Positions 22,074-30,380 of a DNA stretch of 30,380 nucleotides are shown here, one piece after another. Below the pieces are notes generated by a model, which made no database searches, was not told the origin of the DNA, and worked only from the letters and a program-made list of their open reading frames with translations. Within the stretch, counting starts at the first letter, position 1. The number at the start of each line of letters is the position of its first letter. This DNA is from DASRHK01 sp035650495 (GTDB lineage Bacteria > Pseudomonadota > Gammaproteobacteria > Nevskiales > Nevskiaceae). Location: NCBI GenBank assembly GCA_035650495.1, contig DASRHK010000158.1:1-30380 (forward strand). Reading direction: 5' to 3'. The position numbers and the translations under genes are program-made.

Positions 22074-24989
22074 GTGACCGACTACAAGAAGACGCTCAAC
22101 CTGCCGGAAACCGCGTTTCCGATGCAGGCGAATCTCGCCAAGCGCGAGCCCGAGATGCTCGCGCGCTGGGAGAAGGAAAGCCTGTACGCGAAGGTGCAGG
22201 AGGCGACCAAGTCGCGCCCGCAGTTCTGGTTCGTCGACGGCCCGCCGTATGCCAATGGCGCGATCCATCTCGGGCACGCGGTCAACAAGACGCTGAAGGA
22301 CATGGTGGTGAAGACCGCCGTGCTCGACGGCTTCCACGCGCCGTTCGTGCCGGGCTGGGATTGCCACGGCCTGCCGATCGAGCTGCAGGTCGAGAAGAAA
22401 TTCGGGAAGGTCGGAGAGAAGATCGACGCGCCGACCTTCCGTCAGAAAGGCCGCGAGTATGCGGAAGAGCAGATCGACAAGCAGCGCGTCGACTTCAAGC
22501 GCCTCGGCGTGCTCGCCGACTGGGAGCATCCGTACAAGACGATGCATCCGGCGTTCGAAGCCGAGCAGCTGCGCTGCCTCGCGCAGATCGTCGAGCGCGG
22601 CCACATCGTGCGCGGCTTCAAGCCGGTGCACTGGTGTCTGGATTGCGGCTCGTCGCTCGCGGAAGCGGAAGTCGAGTACGAGGACAAGAAGTCGCCGGCG
22701 ATCGATGTGAAGTTCGCGGCGGCGGATGAAGAAGATTTGCTGAAGCGCTTCGCGCCCTCACCCGGCGCAGCGCGCCACCCTCTCCCGTCCCATGGGGATT
22801 CCCTTCGGTCACAAGCGGGAGAGGGGAACATCTCGTTCGTCATCTGGACCACCACGCCCTGGACGTTGCCCGCGAACCAGGCGATCTCCGCGCATCCGGA
22901 ATTCGATTACGTGCTCGCAGATCTCGGCGAGCAGGGCCGTGTCGTCGTCGCGGAAGGCTTGCTCGAGGCCGTCGCCAAGCGCGCCGGCGCAACGCCGAAA
23001 GTGCTGGCGACGGTGAAGGGCTCGATGCTCGAAGGCGCGCGCGCGAAGCACCCGTTCGCCGATCGCACGGTGCCGATCGTCCTCGGCACGCACGTCACGC
23101 TCGATGCCGGCACCGGCCTCGTGCACACCGCGCCGGCACACGGCGCCGACGACTACATCGTCGGACAGAACTACAAGCTGCCCGTCGACAATCCGGTTGC
23201 CTCGAGCGGCAAGTTCATCGACGGCACGCCGCTCGTGGCGGGCATGCACGTGCGCAAGGCGGACGAGCCGATCATCAACGAATTGAAATCACGCGGCGCG
23301 CTGTTGCATCTCGCGACCATCACGCACAGCTATCCGCACTGCTGGCGCCACAAGACGCCGTTGATCTTCCGCGCAACGCCGCAGTGGTTCATCTCGATGG
23401 ACGCGAAAGGGCTGCGCACGCAGGCGCTCGAAGCGATCGAGAAGACCAACTGGATCCCGGAATGGGGCCAGGCGCGCATCTACGAGATGGTCGCCGCGCG
23501 GCCGGACTGGTGCATCTCGCGCCAGCGCTTCTGGGGTGTGCCGCTCGCGATCTTCATCGACCGGGACAAGCAGGAGCTGCATCCCGACACGGGGGCGCTG
23601 CTGCGCAAGATCGCCGATCGCGTCGATCGCGAAGGGCTCGAGTGCTGGTTCGGAAGCAAGACCGAGGACTGGGGCGTCGACGCGTCGCGCTACGAAAAGA
23701 GTAGCGACACGCTCGACGTGTGGTTCGACTCGGGCGTCGTGCACACGTGCTCGTTCAAGCAGACCGGCACGACGCCGCCGGACTACGCGAAGGTCGACAG
23801 CGCCGAGAACCACGATCCGAAGACCGGCAAGAACGGCACCAAGTATCCGGTGTTCTATCTCGAAGGCTCCGATCAGCACCGCGGCTGGTTCCATTCCTCG
23901 CTGCTCGCGCGCGTCGCGATGGACGGTCATCCGCCGTACACGCACGTGCTCACGCACGGCTTCACCGTGGACGAGCAGGGCAGGAAGATGTCGAAGTCGC
24001 TCGGCAACGGCATCGAGCCGCAGGACATCATCAAGACGCTCGGCGCCGACGTGCTGCGCCTCTGGGTCGCCTCGAGCGATTACTCCGCGGAGATCGTGCT
24101 GTCGAAGCAGCTGCTCGATCGCATCGCCGACGCCTATCGCCGCATCCGCAACACGGCGCGCTATCTGCTCGGCAATCTCGCGGGCTTCGACCCGGCGCAC
24201 GATCGCGTCGGCACGACCGAGATGCTCGCGGTCGATCGCTGGGCCGTCGCGCAGGCCGCGAACTTGCAGGACGAGATTCGCGCGGCCTATGGCAAGCACG
24301 AGTTCCATCTCGTCTATCACAAGCTGCACAACTACTGCGTCAACGATCTCGGCGGCCTGTATCTCGACATCCTGAAGGACCGGCTCTACACGATGCCGGC
24401 GAAGAGCCTCGGCCGGCGCTCCGCGCAGACCGCGATGTTCCATATCGCCGAAGCACTGGTGCGCTGGATCGCGCCGATCCTGTCGTTCACCGCGGACGAG
24501 ATCTGGCGCGCGCTGCCGGGCGATCGCAGCGCATCGGTGTTCTCACAGACCTGGTACGACTTGCCGAAGGTCGAGGAGAAGAGCGTCGACTGGGGCACGC
24601 TGATCTCGGTCCGCGACGGCGTGAAGAAGGTGCTCGAGGATCTGCGCATCAAGGGCAAGATCGGCTCGGGCCTCAACGCGGACGTGGCGCTCTATACCAA
24701 CGGCAAGCTCGCCAACGCGCTCGAGCGCGTCGGCGAGGAGCTGCGCTACTGGTTCATCACCTCGGGCGCGAAGCTCTCGCCGCCGGACACCAAGCCTGCC
24801 GACGCCGAGTCGATGAAGCTCGATGGCGGCGACGTCGTGTGGGTGAGGGCGGAGCCCTCGGCGAATCCCAAGTGCGAGCGCTGCTGGCATCAGCGCGCCG
24901 ACGTCGGCCGCGACGCCGCGCATCCGACGATCTGCGGCCGCTGCGTCGAGAACATCACCGGCGCCGGCGAGCGCCGCCTCTACATCTGA
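22074..24989 (+). CDS. ileS: Isoleucyl-tRNA synthetase
   Basis: A 971-residue class I synthetase charging tRNA-Ile. I place the start at GTG 22074 (MTDYKKTLNLPETAFPM), which matches family N-termini; TTG 22035 and GTG 22056 are less likely. The HIGH-type motif is HLGH near residue 67, the editing (CP1) domain carries WTTTPWTLPANQ, KMSKS is intact (KMSKSLGNG) and the C-terminal zinc site is CERCWHQ with CGRCV. This is the bacterial IleS type with the zinc finger. Residues about 228-251 are an inserted segment encoded by a palindromic DNA repeat, just before the Thr-rich editing motif. All catalytic motifs remain, so the enzyme should work. It lies between ribF and lspA. Confidence 0.97.
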   Translation: MTDYKKTLNLPETAFPMQANLAKREPEMLARWEKESLYAKVQEATKSRPQFWFVDGPPYANGAIHLGHAVNKTLKDMVVKTAVLDGFHAPFVPGWDCHGLPIELQVEKKFGKVGEKIDAPTFRQKGREYAEEQIDKQRVDFKRLGVLADWEHPYKTMHPAFEAEQLRCLAQIVERGHIVRGFKPVHWCLDCGSSLAEAEVEYEDKKSPAIDVKFAAADEEDLLKRFAPSPGAARHPLPSHGDSLRSQAGEGNISFVIWTTTPWTLPANQAISAHPEFDYVLADLGEQGRVVVAEGLLEAVAKRAGATPKVLATVKGSMLEGARAKHPFADRTVPIVLGTHVTLDAGTGLVHTAPAHGADDYIVGQNYKLPVDNPVASSGKFIDGTPLVAGMHVRKADEPIINELKSRGALLHLATITHSYPHCWRHKTPLIFRATPQWFISMDAKGLRTQALEAIEKTNWIPEWGQARIYEMVAARPDWCISRQRFWGVPLAIFIDRDKQELHPDTGALLRKIADRVDREGLECWFGSKTEDWGVDASRYEKSSDTLDVWFDSGVVHTCSFKQTGTTPPDYAKVDSAENHDPKTGKNGTKYPVFYLEGSDQHRGWFHSSLLARVAMDGHPPYTHVLTHGFTVDEQGRKMSKSLGNGIEPQDIIKTLGADVLRLWVASSDYSAEIVLSKQLLDRIADAYRRIRNTARYLLGNLAGFDPAHDRVGTTEMLAVDRWAVAQAANLQDEIRAAYGKHEFHLVYHKLHNYCVNDLGGLYLDILKDRLYTMPAKSLGRRSAQTAMFHIAEALVRWIAPILSFTADEIWRALPGDRSASVFSQTWYDLPKVEEKSVDWGTLISVRDGVKKVLEDLRIKGKIGSGLNADVALYTNGKLANALERVGEELRYWFITSGAKLSPPDTKPADAESMKLDGGDVVWVRAEPSANPKCERCWHQRADVGRDAAHPTICGRCVENITGAGERRLYI
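22755..22826. repeat. Intergenic-type palindromic repeat inserted in ileS
   Basis: A 72-base block starts CCCTCACCCGGCGC. It contains a small hairpin (GGCGC-AGC-GCGCC, 22764-22776) and then a perfect 10 bp inverted repeat, CCCTCTCCCG (22778-22787) with CGGGAGAGGG (22816-22825). Repeats of this look are common between genes in GC-rich gammaproteobacteria. Here the block is in frame and adds roughly 17 residues (rich in Pro, Ser, Gly, Arg) compared with E. coli IleS. No other copy is seen in the window. Confidence 0.75.
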
Positions 24990-25001
24990 TCGAGTGATCG
25001 C

Positions 25002-25493
25002 GTGGGACTGACCTACAAGAACGTTTACTGGCTGTGGCTCTCGGCGCTGGTCATCTTCCTCGACCAGGTGACCAAGCAGATGATCGTCAAGAACTTCGCG
25101 TGGTACGAGTCGAAGGCGATCCTGCCGCACCTCAACCTCGTCTACATGAAGAACACGGGCGCGGCGTTCTCGATGCTGTCGAACGCGCCGGCGCTGGTGT
25201 TCGTCGCGCTCGGCGTCGCGGTGTCGGTCGGGATTCTGGTCTGGCTGCGGCGCAATCCGCGCGGGCAGGCGATGATCGCGATCGCGTTCTGCCTGATCCT
25301 CGGCGGCGCGCTCGGCAATGTGATCGATCGCGTGACGCGCGCGTTCGTGGTCGACTTCATCGACTTCTACTGGGGCAGCTGGCATTTCGCGGCGTTCAAC
25401 GTCGCCGACAGCGCGATCACCGTCGGCGCGGGCCTGCTGATCCTCGACATGATCCTGCAGTCGCGCAAGCCCGCGGCGGTCGCGCAGAAGTGA
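25002..25493 (+). CDS. lspA: Lipoprotein signal peptidase (signal peptidase II)
   Basis: A 163-residue inner membrane aspartyl protease that cleaves the signal peptide of prolipoproteins after diacylglyceryl modification. It has four membrane helices. Conserved blocks are LDQVTKQMI near residue 21, NTGAAFSML, the GNVIDRV block and FNVADSAITVG, the last two carrying the two catalytic Asp. The start is GTG at 25002 (MGLTYKNVYWLWLS), 12 bases after the ileS stop. ispH starts two bases after its stop; the peptidyl-prolyl isomerase gene fkpB that sits between lspA and ispH in many gammaproteobacteria is absent. Confidence 0.97.
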   Translation: MGLTYKNVYWLWLSALVIFLDQVTKQMIVKNFAWYESKAILPHLNLVYMKNTGAAFSMLSNAPALVFVALGVAVSVGILVWLRRNPRGQAMIAIAFCLILGGALGNVIDRVTRAFVVDFIDFYWGSWHFAAFNVADSAITVGAGLLILDMILQSRKPAAVAQK

Positions 25494-25495
25494 CC

Positions 25496-26455
25496 ATGCA
25501 AATCCTCCTCGCCAATCCGCGCGGCTTCTGCGCCGGCGTGGATCGTGCGATCGAGATCGTCGAGCGCGCGCTCGAATCGCTCGGCGCGCCGATCTACGTG
25601 CGACACGAAGTCGTGCACAACCGTTTCGTCGTCGAGAACCTGCGCGCGAAGGGCGCGGTGTTCGTCGAGGAAGTCGACGAGATCCCCGACGGTGCGACGT
25701 GCATCTTCTCCGCCCACGGGGTCTCGCAGGAAGTGCGGCGCAAGGCGACCTCGCGCGGGCTCACGGTGTTCGACGCGACCTGTCCGCTCGTCACGAAGGT
25801 GCACATCGAGGTGAAGCGCTATTCGAAGGAAGGCCGCGAGGTCGTGCTGATCGGGCACGCCGGCCATCCGGAAGTCGAAGGCACGATGGGTCAGTTCGAC
25901 GAGTCCCAAGGCGGCCGCATCTTCCTGGTCGAGACGCCGGACGACGTTGCGAAGCTCGAGATCCGCGATCCGTCGCACATGGCGTACGTGACGCAGACGA
26001 CGCTGTCGATGGACGACACGGCGAAGGTGATCGACGCGCTGCGCGCGCGCTTCCCGAAGATCCACGGCCCGCGCAAGGACGACATCTGCTACGCGACGCA
26101 GAACCGCCAGGACGCGGTGAAGGAGCTCGCGGCGAAGTGCGACGTGCTGCTCGTCGTCGGCTCGCGCAACAGCTCCAACTCGAATCGGCTGCGCGAGCTG
26201 TCGGAGAGCCGCAGCACGCCGTCGTTCCTCATCGACGGTCCCGAGGACATCCGTCCCGAGTGGCTGGCGGGCAAGAACCGGATCGGAGTGACGGCGGGCG
26301 CTTCGGCGCCCGAAGTGCTGGTCCAGCAGGTCGTCGCGCGGCTGCGCGAGCTCGGCGGCGTGACGTCGACGGCGAACGAGATGCCGGGCCGCGAGGAAGC
26401 GATCGTGTTCGCGCTGCCGCCGTCGCTGCGGAAGGCGGCGCGCGCGGCGAAGTAG
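25496..26455 (+). CDS. ispH: 4-hydroxy-3-methylbut-2-enyl diphosphate reductase
   Basis: A 319-residue iron-sulfur enzyme, the last step of the MEP isoprenoid pathway, reducing HMBPP to IPP and DMAPP. The three [4Fe-4S] cysteines are in NPRGFCAGVDRAI (near residue 12), FDATCPLVTKVH (near 96) and DDICYATQNRQ (near 198). The substrate-binding HEVVHN and SAHGVS histidines and the VVGSRNSSNSNRL block are also present. The true start is ATG 25496; the frame stays open upstream through lspA but has no support there. It is co-transcribed with lspA. The next gene starts after only 31 bases and there is no terminator between them. Confidence 0.97.
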   Translation: MQILLANPRGFCAGVDRAIEIVERALESLGAPIYVRHEVVHNRFVVENLRAKGAVFVEEVDEIPDGATCIFSAHGVSQEVRRKATSRGLTVFDATCPLVTKVHIEVKRYSKEGREVVLIGHAGHPEVEGTMGQFDESQGGRIFLVETPDDVAKLEIRDPSHMAYVTQTTLSMDDTAKVIDALRARFPKIHGPRKDDICYATQNRQDAVKELAAKCDVLLVVGSRNSSNSNRLRELSESRSTPSFLIDGPEDIRPEWLAGKNRIGVTAGASAPEVLVQQVVARLRELGGVTSTANEMPGREEAIVFALPPSLRKAARAAK

Positions 26456-26486
26456 ACTGCTGCAAACGACAAAAGGGGATTCAGGG

Positions 26487-28133
26487 ATGAATGCCGGCGC
26501 CCCCCATCCGTGGGGGCTCACAGCTTGCGTCGTGCTGGCGCTGGCCTGGGCATGTGCGATCGCGGCCGCGATGCACGGCTTCGTCGCCGGGTATTTCCCG
26601 CTCGCCGACGACTGGTCGGTCCTCGCGTATTCGCATCCGCATTTTGCGCGGCCGCTCAGCTGGTTCACTGAAGGCTTCGCGAACTATCTCGCGCAGCCGC
26701 CCGGACTGTCCGAGCCGTACACGAACTTCCTGCGTCCAGTCCTCAACCTGGCGTACTGGATCCAGGGGTTGTGGCTCGCGCCGGAGTCGGGCGGCTATCT
26801 CTATTTCAACTACGTCGTCATCGCCGCGTGCGCGGGACTGTGCCTGTTCGCCGTGAGCGAGTCGGCTGCGCGGATCCCGGCGCTCGTGCTCGCGGCAGCG
26901 CTGCCGCTGATGCCGGGCTTGCTCGGATCGCAGCAAGTGCTGTTGTTTCCGGTGATGGCGTTCGATCCGCTCGCCGCGGCGCTGTGCCTGCTCGCCGCGA
27001 TCCTGTTTTCGCACGAGCGATGGATCGGGTGCGCCGTCGTTCTTCTCGCGGCCGCGCTCACCAAGGAGACGGCGATGCCGATCGTCGTCGCGTTGCCGCT
27101 GCTGTTCGCCGCGCAGCAGGGCAAGGTGTTGCGCGCGCGCGATCCCGTGGCGTGGCTGCGGCTCGCCATGCTCGGTGCGCCGATCGCCATCTGGTTTGCG
27201 CTGCGCTACGCCGCATTCGGCGGGATGACCAGCGGCACTTACACGGACGTCGGCATCGGCGTCGTCCTGCGCAACATCCCCAATTGCCTGGTGCAGGTGC
27301 CGTTCTGGGCCGTGCGCGGCGGCGGTGTGCATCTCGATTCGGCGACGCTCACGCTCTTGGCGAACGCCGTCGTGATGGCGGCGGTCGTGCTGATCCTCGT
27401 TCGGCGGCTGCTCGCGCGCATGCCGCTGCGCCCGCTCGAGATCTGCCTCGTCTTCGCGTACGCCTTCATGCTGCGCTTCGGCTTCGTCCAGCGCTTCGGT
27501 GCGGTGATGGACGTGTTCCTCGTCGCCTGCGTCGCGCTGTGGCTCGGCGAGCGCGAGTCGCGCCGGATCGCCGCCGTCGCGGCGATCGGCTTGCTGATCG
27601 GCCTCGTCGCGACACATCGACACAGCTGGCGCACGTTGGAGCAGCGCAGCGCCGTGCTGCAGGACACGCACGAGGTCGCGCGTCGCTTCGTCGCGGCGTT
27701 GCGCAGCGCGCCGCAGGGAAGCCGCGTGATCGTGGTGAATGACCCGGTGACCTGGTTCGCGCGACTGGACTCGCTGGTGCGCGTCGAGCAGATCCCGATC
27801 GACGCCGTCAAGCTTTCCGACGTGAACTGTTCGATCCCGCTCGCACCGTGGACGCAGCATTGCGACGTCGCGCTCGCGCAGCAGGGCGCCGGCGAGTATC
27901 GGTTCAACCAGAGCTGCGGCATCGAGCTGTGCGGCACACCCCATGCGCACACCAGGCTCGTCTCGTGGCAACCGGGGCCGGGCATCAGCGCCGAGCTTCA
28001 TCCCGGCGCAGCGCCGCTCGCCGACTTCGGCATGCAAGCGCGCTGGGCCGCTCTCCACTTCACCGTCGCCGATCCGCAAACGCGGATCGTCTATTTCGAA
28101 CCCTCCTCACACGATTTCCACTTCGTCCAATGA
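26487..28133 (+). CDS. Polytopic membrane protein, possible GT-C glycosyltransferase
   Basis: A 548-residue protein with about 10 membrane helices and a soluble C-terminal part of about 170 residues. The ATG follows AGGG. The first helix is followed by a loop with LADDWSVLAY, an Asp-Asp pair placed like the catalytic acidic pair of GT-C enzymes. Another loop has LTKETAMPI, like the K-E motif seen in dolichyl-phosphate-mannose-type transferases. I cannot name a family, and the GT-C reading is inference. The C-terminal domain has several Cys (NCSIP, QHCDVA, SCGIELCG), so a disulfide-stabilised periplasmic domain is likely. The stop overlaps the next ATG by four bases (ATGA), so the pair is translationally coupled and may form one complex. 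Confidence 0.75.
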   Translation: MNAGAPHPWGLTACVVLALAWACAIAAAMHGFVAGYFPLADDWSVLAYSHPHFARPLSWFTEGFANYLAQPPGLSEPYTNFLRPVLNLAYWIQGLWLAPESGGYLYFNYVVIAACAGLCLFAVSESAARIPALVLAAALPLMPGLLGSQQVLLFPVMAFDPLAAALCLLAAILFSHERWIGCAVVLLAAALTKETAMPIVVALPLLFAAQQGKVLRARDPVAWLRLAMLGAPIAIWFALRYAAFGGMTSGTYTDVGIGVVLRNIPNCLVQVPFWAVRGGGVHLDSATLTLLANAVVMAAVVLILVRRLLARMPLRPLEICLVFAYAFMLRFGFVQRFGAVMDVFLVACVALWLGERESRRIAAVAAIGLLIGLVATHRHSWRTLEQRSAVLQDTHEVARRFVAALRSAPQGSRVIVVNDPVTWFARLDSLVRVEQIPIDAVKLSDVNCSIPLAPWTQHCDVALAQQGAGEYRFNQSCGIELCGTPHAHTRLVSWQPGPGISAELHPGAAPLADFGMQARWAALHFTVADPQTRIVYFEPSSHDFHFVQ

Positions 28134-30380
28134 CCACTGCCGATCTGCCGCATCGCCGACCGTTCCTCGCAGGCGTCTTCCTCATCAGCTTCTCGGTGCT
28201 GGTGTTCCAGGTCGTGCAGACCCGCGTGCTGTCGGTGATCGCGTGGTACTACCTCGCGTTCTTCGCGATCAGCGTCGCGATGCTCGGCATGACCGTTGGC
28301 GCCGTGTGGGTCTATCTGCACCGCGACCGCTTCGCCGAAGGCCCGCTCTCCGCGCACCTGTCGCGCTTCTCGACGCTGTGCGCGATCAGCATGCCGCTGT
28401 CGCTGCTCGTGCAGTTCTCGCTGATCGTGAGCTTCGTCCCCTCGATCTCGATGCTGATGGCGTGGACGCTCCTGCTCACGGCGATGGCGATCCCGTACGT
28501 CTTTGCCGGCGTCGTGGTGAGCCTCGCGCTGACGCGCAGCCCGTTTGCCGTGAACCAGGTCTACGGCATCGACCTGATCGGCGCGGCGCTGGGATGCGTC
28601 GCGGTGGTGCTGTTGCTCGACGTTCTCGATGGTCCTTCCACGATCGTCGTCGCGGGTGCGATCGCCGCGTGTGCGGCGTGGAGTTTCGACGCGGCGCTGA
28701 CGACGCCCCAGGCCGCGCGAGCACTCTTCCTGCGGCCGCCCGCGATCGCGGTTGCGCTCGTGGTCGCCGCGCTGATCAACGCGGTGTCGCCGATCGCGAT
28801 CAAGCCGCTCGTGGTCAAGGACAAGGTCGAGGAGCGCGTCACCAAGCGCTACGAGAAGTGGAACTCGTATTCGCGCATCATCGCGGAGCCGCCGGTGAAC
28901 GGCCCGCCCTTCCTCTGGAGCCCGTCGTCGAAGCTCGAGCCGAAGCTGCGCGTGCCGGTGTCGGTGATGAGCATCGACGGCGCGGCCGGCACGATGATGC
29001 CGCACTACGACGGCACGAAAGCCTCGATTGACTACCTGCGCTACGACCTCGTCTCGCTCGCTTATCGTTTGCCGGGGATCCAGAAGGCCGCGGTCATCGG
29101 TGTCGGCGGCGGTCGCGACATCCTCACCGCGCATCTGTTCGGCGTGCCGGAGATCGTGGGCGTCGAGCTCAATCCGATCTTCATCCGGCTCCACACGCAG
29201 CATCCGTTCTACAAGACGTTCTCGAATCTGACGATGCTGCCGAGCCTGCAGCTCCACGTCGACGACGCGCGCAGCTGGTTCGCCAGCACGCCGCAGAAAT
29301 TCGATCTCGTGCAGATGAGCATGATCGACACCTGGGCAGCGACGGGCGCGGGCGCGTTCAGCCTGTCGGAGAACGGTCTCTACACGCTCGAAGGCTGGCG
29401 CGCGTTCCTCAACACGCTCACCGATCATGGCGTGTTCACCGTGAGCCGCTGGTACAACGCCGACAACGTCAACGAGACGGGTCGCATGATCGGGCTCGCG
29501 ACCGCCGCGCTGCTCGACATGGGCGTCGCCGACGCGCGGCCACATTTGTTCGTCGCGCGCGCGAGCACGATCGCGACGCTCGTGCTGTCGAAGCGCGGAT
29601 TCACCGAAGAGGAAGTGAAGCTCCTCACGGACGAGACGAGGGCGCTCGGCTTCGACGTGCTGCTCGCGCCGGATCATCCGCCGGAGAGCGCTCAGCTCCA
29701 GGGCATCGTTGCCGCGAAGGACCTGAAGGAGCTCGATCGCGTCGCGGGCGGGGCAGAGCTCGATCTCACGGTGCCGACCGACAACCGGCCGTTCTTCTTC
29801 AACCAGCTCCGCTTCTCGCAGATCCCGCACGTGTCGAAGCAGCTGCTCGGCAACGGCATCGGGCCCGGCGTGATCCGCGGCAATCTCACCGCGACGCTGA
29901 CGCTGGTGCTGATCCTCGGCATCTCGATCGTCGCCGTCATCGCGACGATCATCGTTCCGCTGCGCGCGACCGCGCGCGGCGCGTCACGCAAGCTGATCGC
30001 GTCGGGCACGGTGTACTTCGCGCTGATCGGCATGGGCTTCATGCTCGCCGAGATCTCGCTGCTGCAGTACTTCGGCGTCTATCTCGGTCATCCGATCTAT
30101 TCGCTCGGCGTCTGCCTGTTCAGCCTGATCCTCGCGAGCGGCATCGGCAGCCTCGCGTCCGCGAAGCTCGGGATCATCACGCCGGCGCGGTTCGTCGTGT
30201 GGGCGTGCCTCGTCGGCGTCTACCTGCTGATCCTGCAGCACGGGTTGACCCAACTATTCGCCGCGACCACCGCCCATCCGCGCGCGACGCGCATCGCGAT
30301 CTCGCTCGCGGTGGTGATGCCGCTCGGATTCCTGCTGGGCTGCGCATTCCCGACCGGCATGCGCATGGTCGAAGCGATCG
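28130..30380 (+). CDS. Membrane protein with embedded spermidine-synthase-like domain (partial, runs off right edge)
   Basis: At least 750 residues with no stop before the end of the window. The first 215 residues contain about six to seven membrane helices. The middle (about 225-570) is a soluble Rossmann methyltransferase-like domain of the SpeE type: AAVIGVGGGRDIL, VVGVEL-like acidic loop IVGVELNP, DDARSWF, and MIDTWAATGAGAF where SpeE has DSTDPIGP. More membrane helices follow from about 585 on. Membrane-fused spermidine-synthase homologues are widespread in bacteria and mostly uncharacterised. The second Asp of the catalytic pair seems missing, so polyamine synthesis is doubtful. The start ATG overlaps the previous stop, and both products are membrane proteins. 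Confidence 0.8.
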   Translation, partial: MTTADLPHRRPFLAGVFLISFSVLVFQVVQTRVLSVIAWYYLAFFAISVAMLGMTVGAVWVYLHRDRFAEGPLSAHLSRFSTLCAISMPLSLLVQFSLIVSFVPSISMLMAWTLLLTAMAIPYVFAGVVVSLALTRSPFAVNQVYGIDLIGAALGCVAVVLLLDVLDGPSTIVVAGAIAACAAWSFDAALTTPQAARALFLRPPAIAVALVVAALINAVSPIAIKPLVVKDKVEERVTKRYEKWNSYSRIIAEPPVNGPPFLWSPSSKLEPKLRVPVSVMSIDGAAGTMMPHYDGTKASIDYLRYDLVSLAYRLPGIQKAAVIGVGGGRDILTAHLFGVPEIVGVELNPIFIRLHTQHPFYKTFSNLTMLPSLQLHVDDARSWFASTPQKFDLVQMSMIDTWAATGAGAFSLSENGLYTLEGWRAFLNTLTDHGVFTVSRWYNADNVNETGRMIGLATAALLDMGVADARPHLFVARASTIATLVLSKRGFTEEEVKLLTDETRALGFDVLLAPDHPPESAQLQGIVAAKDLKELDRVAGGAELDLTVPTDNRPFFFNQLRFSQIPHVSKQLLGNGIGPGVIRGNLTATLTLVLILGISIVAVIATIIVPLRATARGASRKLIASGTVYFALIGMGFMLAEISLLQYFGVYLGHPIYSLGVCLFSLILASGIGSLASAKLGIITPARFVVWACLVGVYLLILQHGLTQLFAATTAHPRATRIAISLAVVMPLGFLLGCAFPTGMRMVEAI

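Noticed and set aside
25034..25495. Upstream extension of ispH through lspA
   Set aside because: The 154 extra codons are a shadow of lspA; IspH proteins begin at MQILLANPRGFCAG.
1..30380. CRISPR array, tRNA, rRNA, transposase, integrase or prophage genes
   Set aside because: No regularly spaced repeats, no cloverleaf sequences and no protein with transposase or integrase motifs were seen on either strand.

Overview
The window is a GC-rich stretch of a proteobacterial chromosome, most likely a gammaproteobacterium near the Xanthomonadales, Nevskiales or Steroidobacterales. This is an inference from three things: the fused RlmK-RlmL methyltransferase, the orders rplU-rpmA-obgE-proB and rpsT-ridA-murJ-ribF-ileS-lspA-ispH, and a short palindromic repeat of the CCCTCTCCCG/CGGGAGAGGG type. 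Coding density is very high. Many neighbours overlap by 4 to 17 bases, and GTG or TTG starts are common.

Left part (1-4 kb, minus strand): rlmKL, then a Tat-exported phosphoesterase of the phospholipase C/AcpA family, then the first 27 codons of another Tat-exported protein that runs off the left edge. Divergently, from 3.9 kb on the plus strand, come rplU-rpmA (good promoter, clear terminator), then obgE, proB and a small exported protein of unknown function.

Accessory block (about 7.3-18.6 kb) between two housekeeping clusters. A minus-strand group encodes an exported esterase, a 46-residue membrane miniprotein, a PAS-like/LuxR regulator and, probably as a separate unit, a small OmpA-like periplasmic protein. 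Divergent from it, a plus-strand operon with overlapping genes encodes a membrane hybrid histidine kinase, a 1362-residue fusion of a ChoD-like GMC flavo-oxidoreductase with an alpha/beta hydrolase that has Cys in place of the nucleophile Ser, and a PhoD-like metallophosphoesterase. Facing this operon, stop codon against stop codon, is a response regulator with an unusual wHTH-REC-LuxR architecture. Together these look like a signal-controlled, cytosolic oxidation/hydrolysis/phosphoester-cleavage module, perhaps acting on lipids or sterols. That role is inferred.

Right part (18.7-26.5 kb): rpsT (minus, TTG start, strong promoter, terminator) divergent from ridA-murJ-ribF-ileS-lspA-ispH, which serve amine detoxification, peptidoglycan lipid II flipping, flavin synthesis, Ile-tRNA charging, lipoprotein maturation and isoprenoid synthesis. 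ileS carries an in-frame intergenic-type palindromic repeat inside its editing domain. The window ends with two translationally coupled membrane proteins: a polytopic GT-C-like protein and a membrane protein with an embedded spermidine-synthase-like methyltransferase fold, cut by the right edge.

There are no tRNA or rRNA genes, CRISPR arrays, transposases or integrases, and no gene-free stretch longer than about 150 bases.
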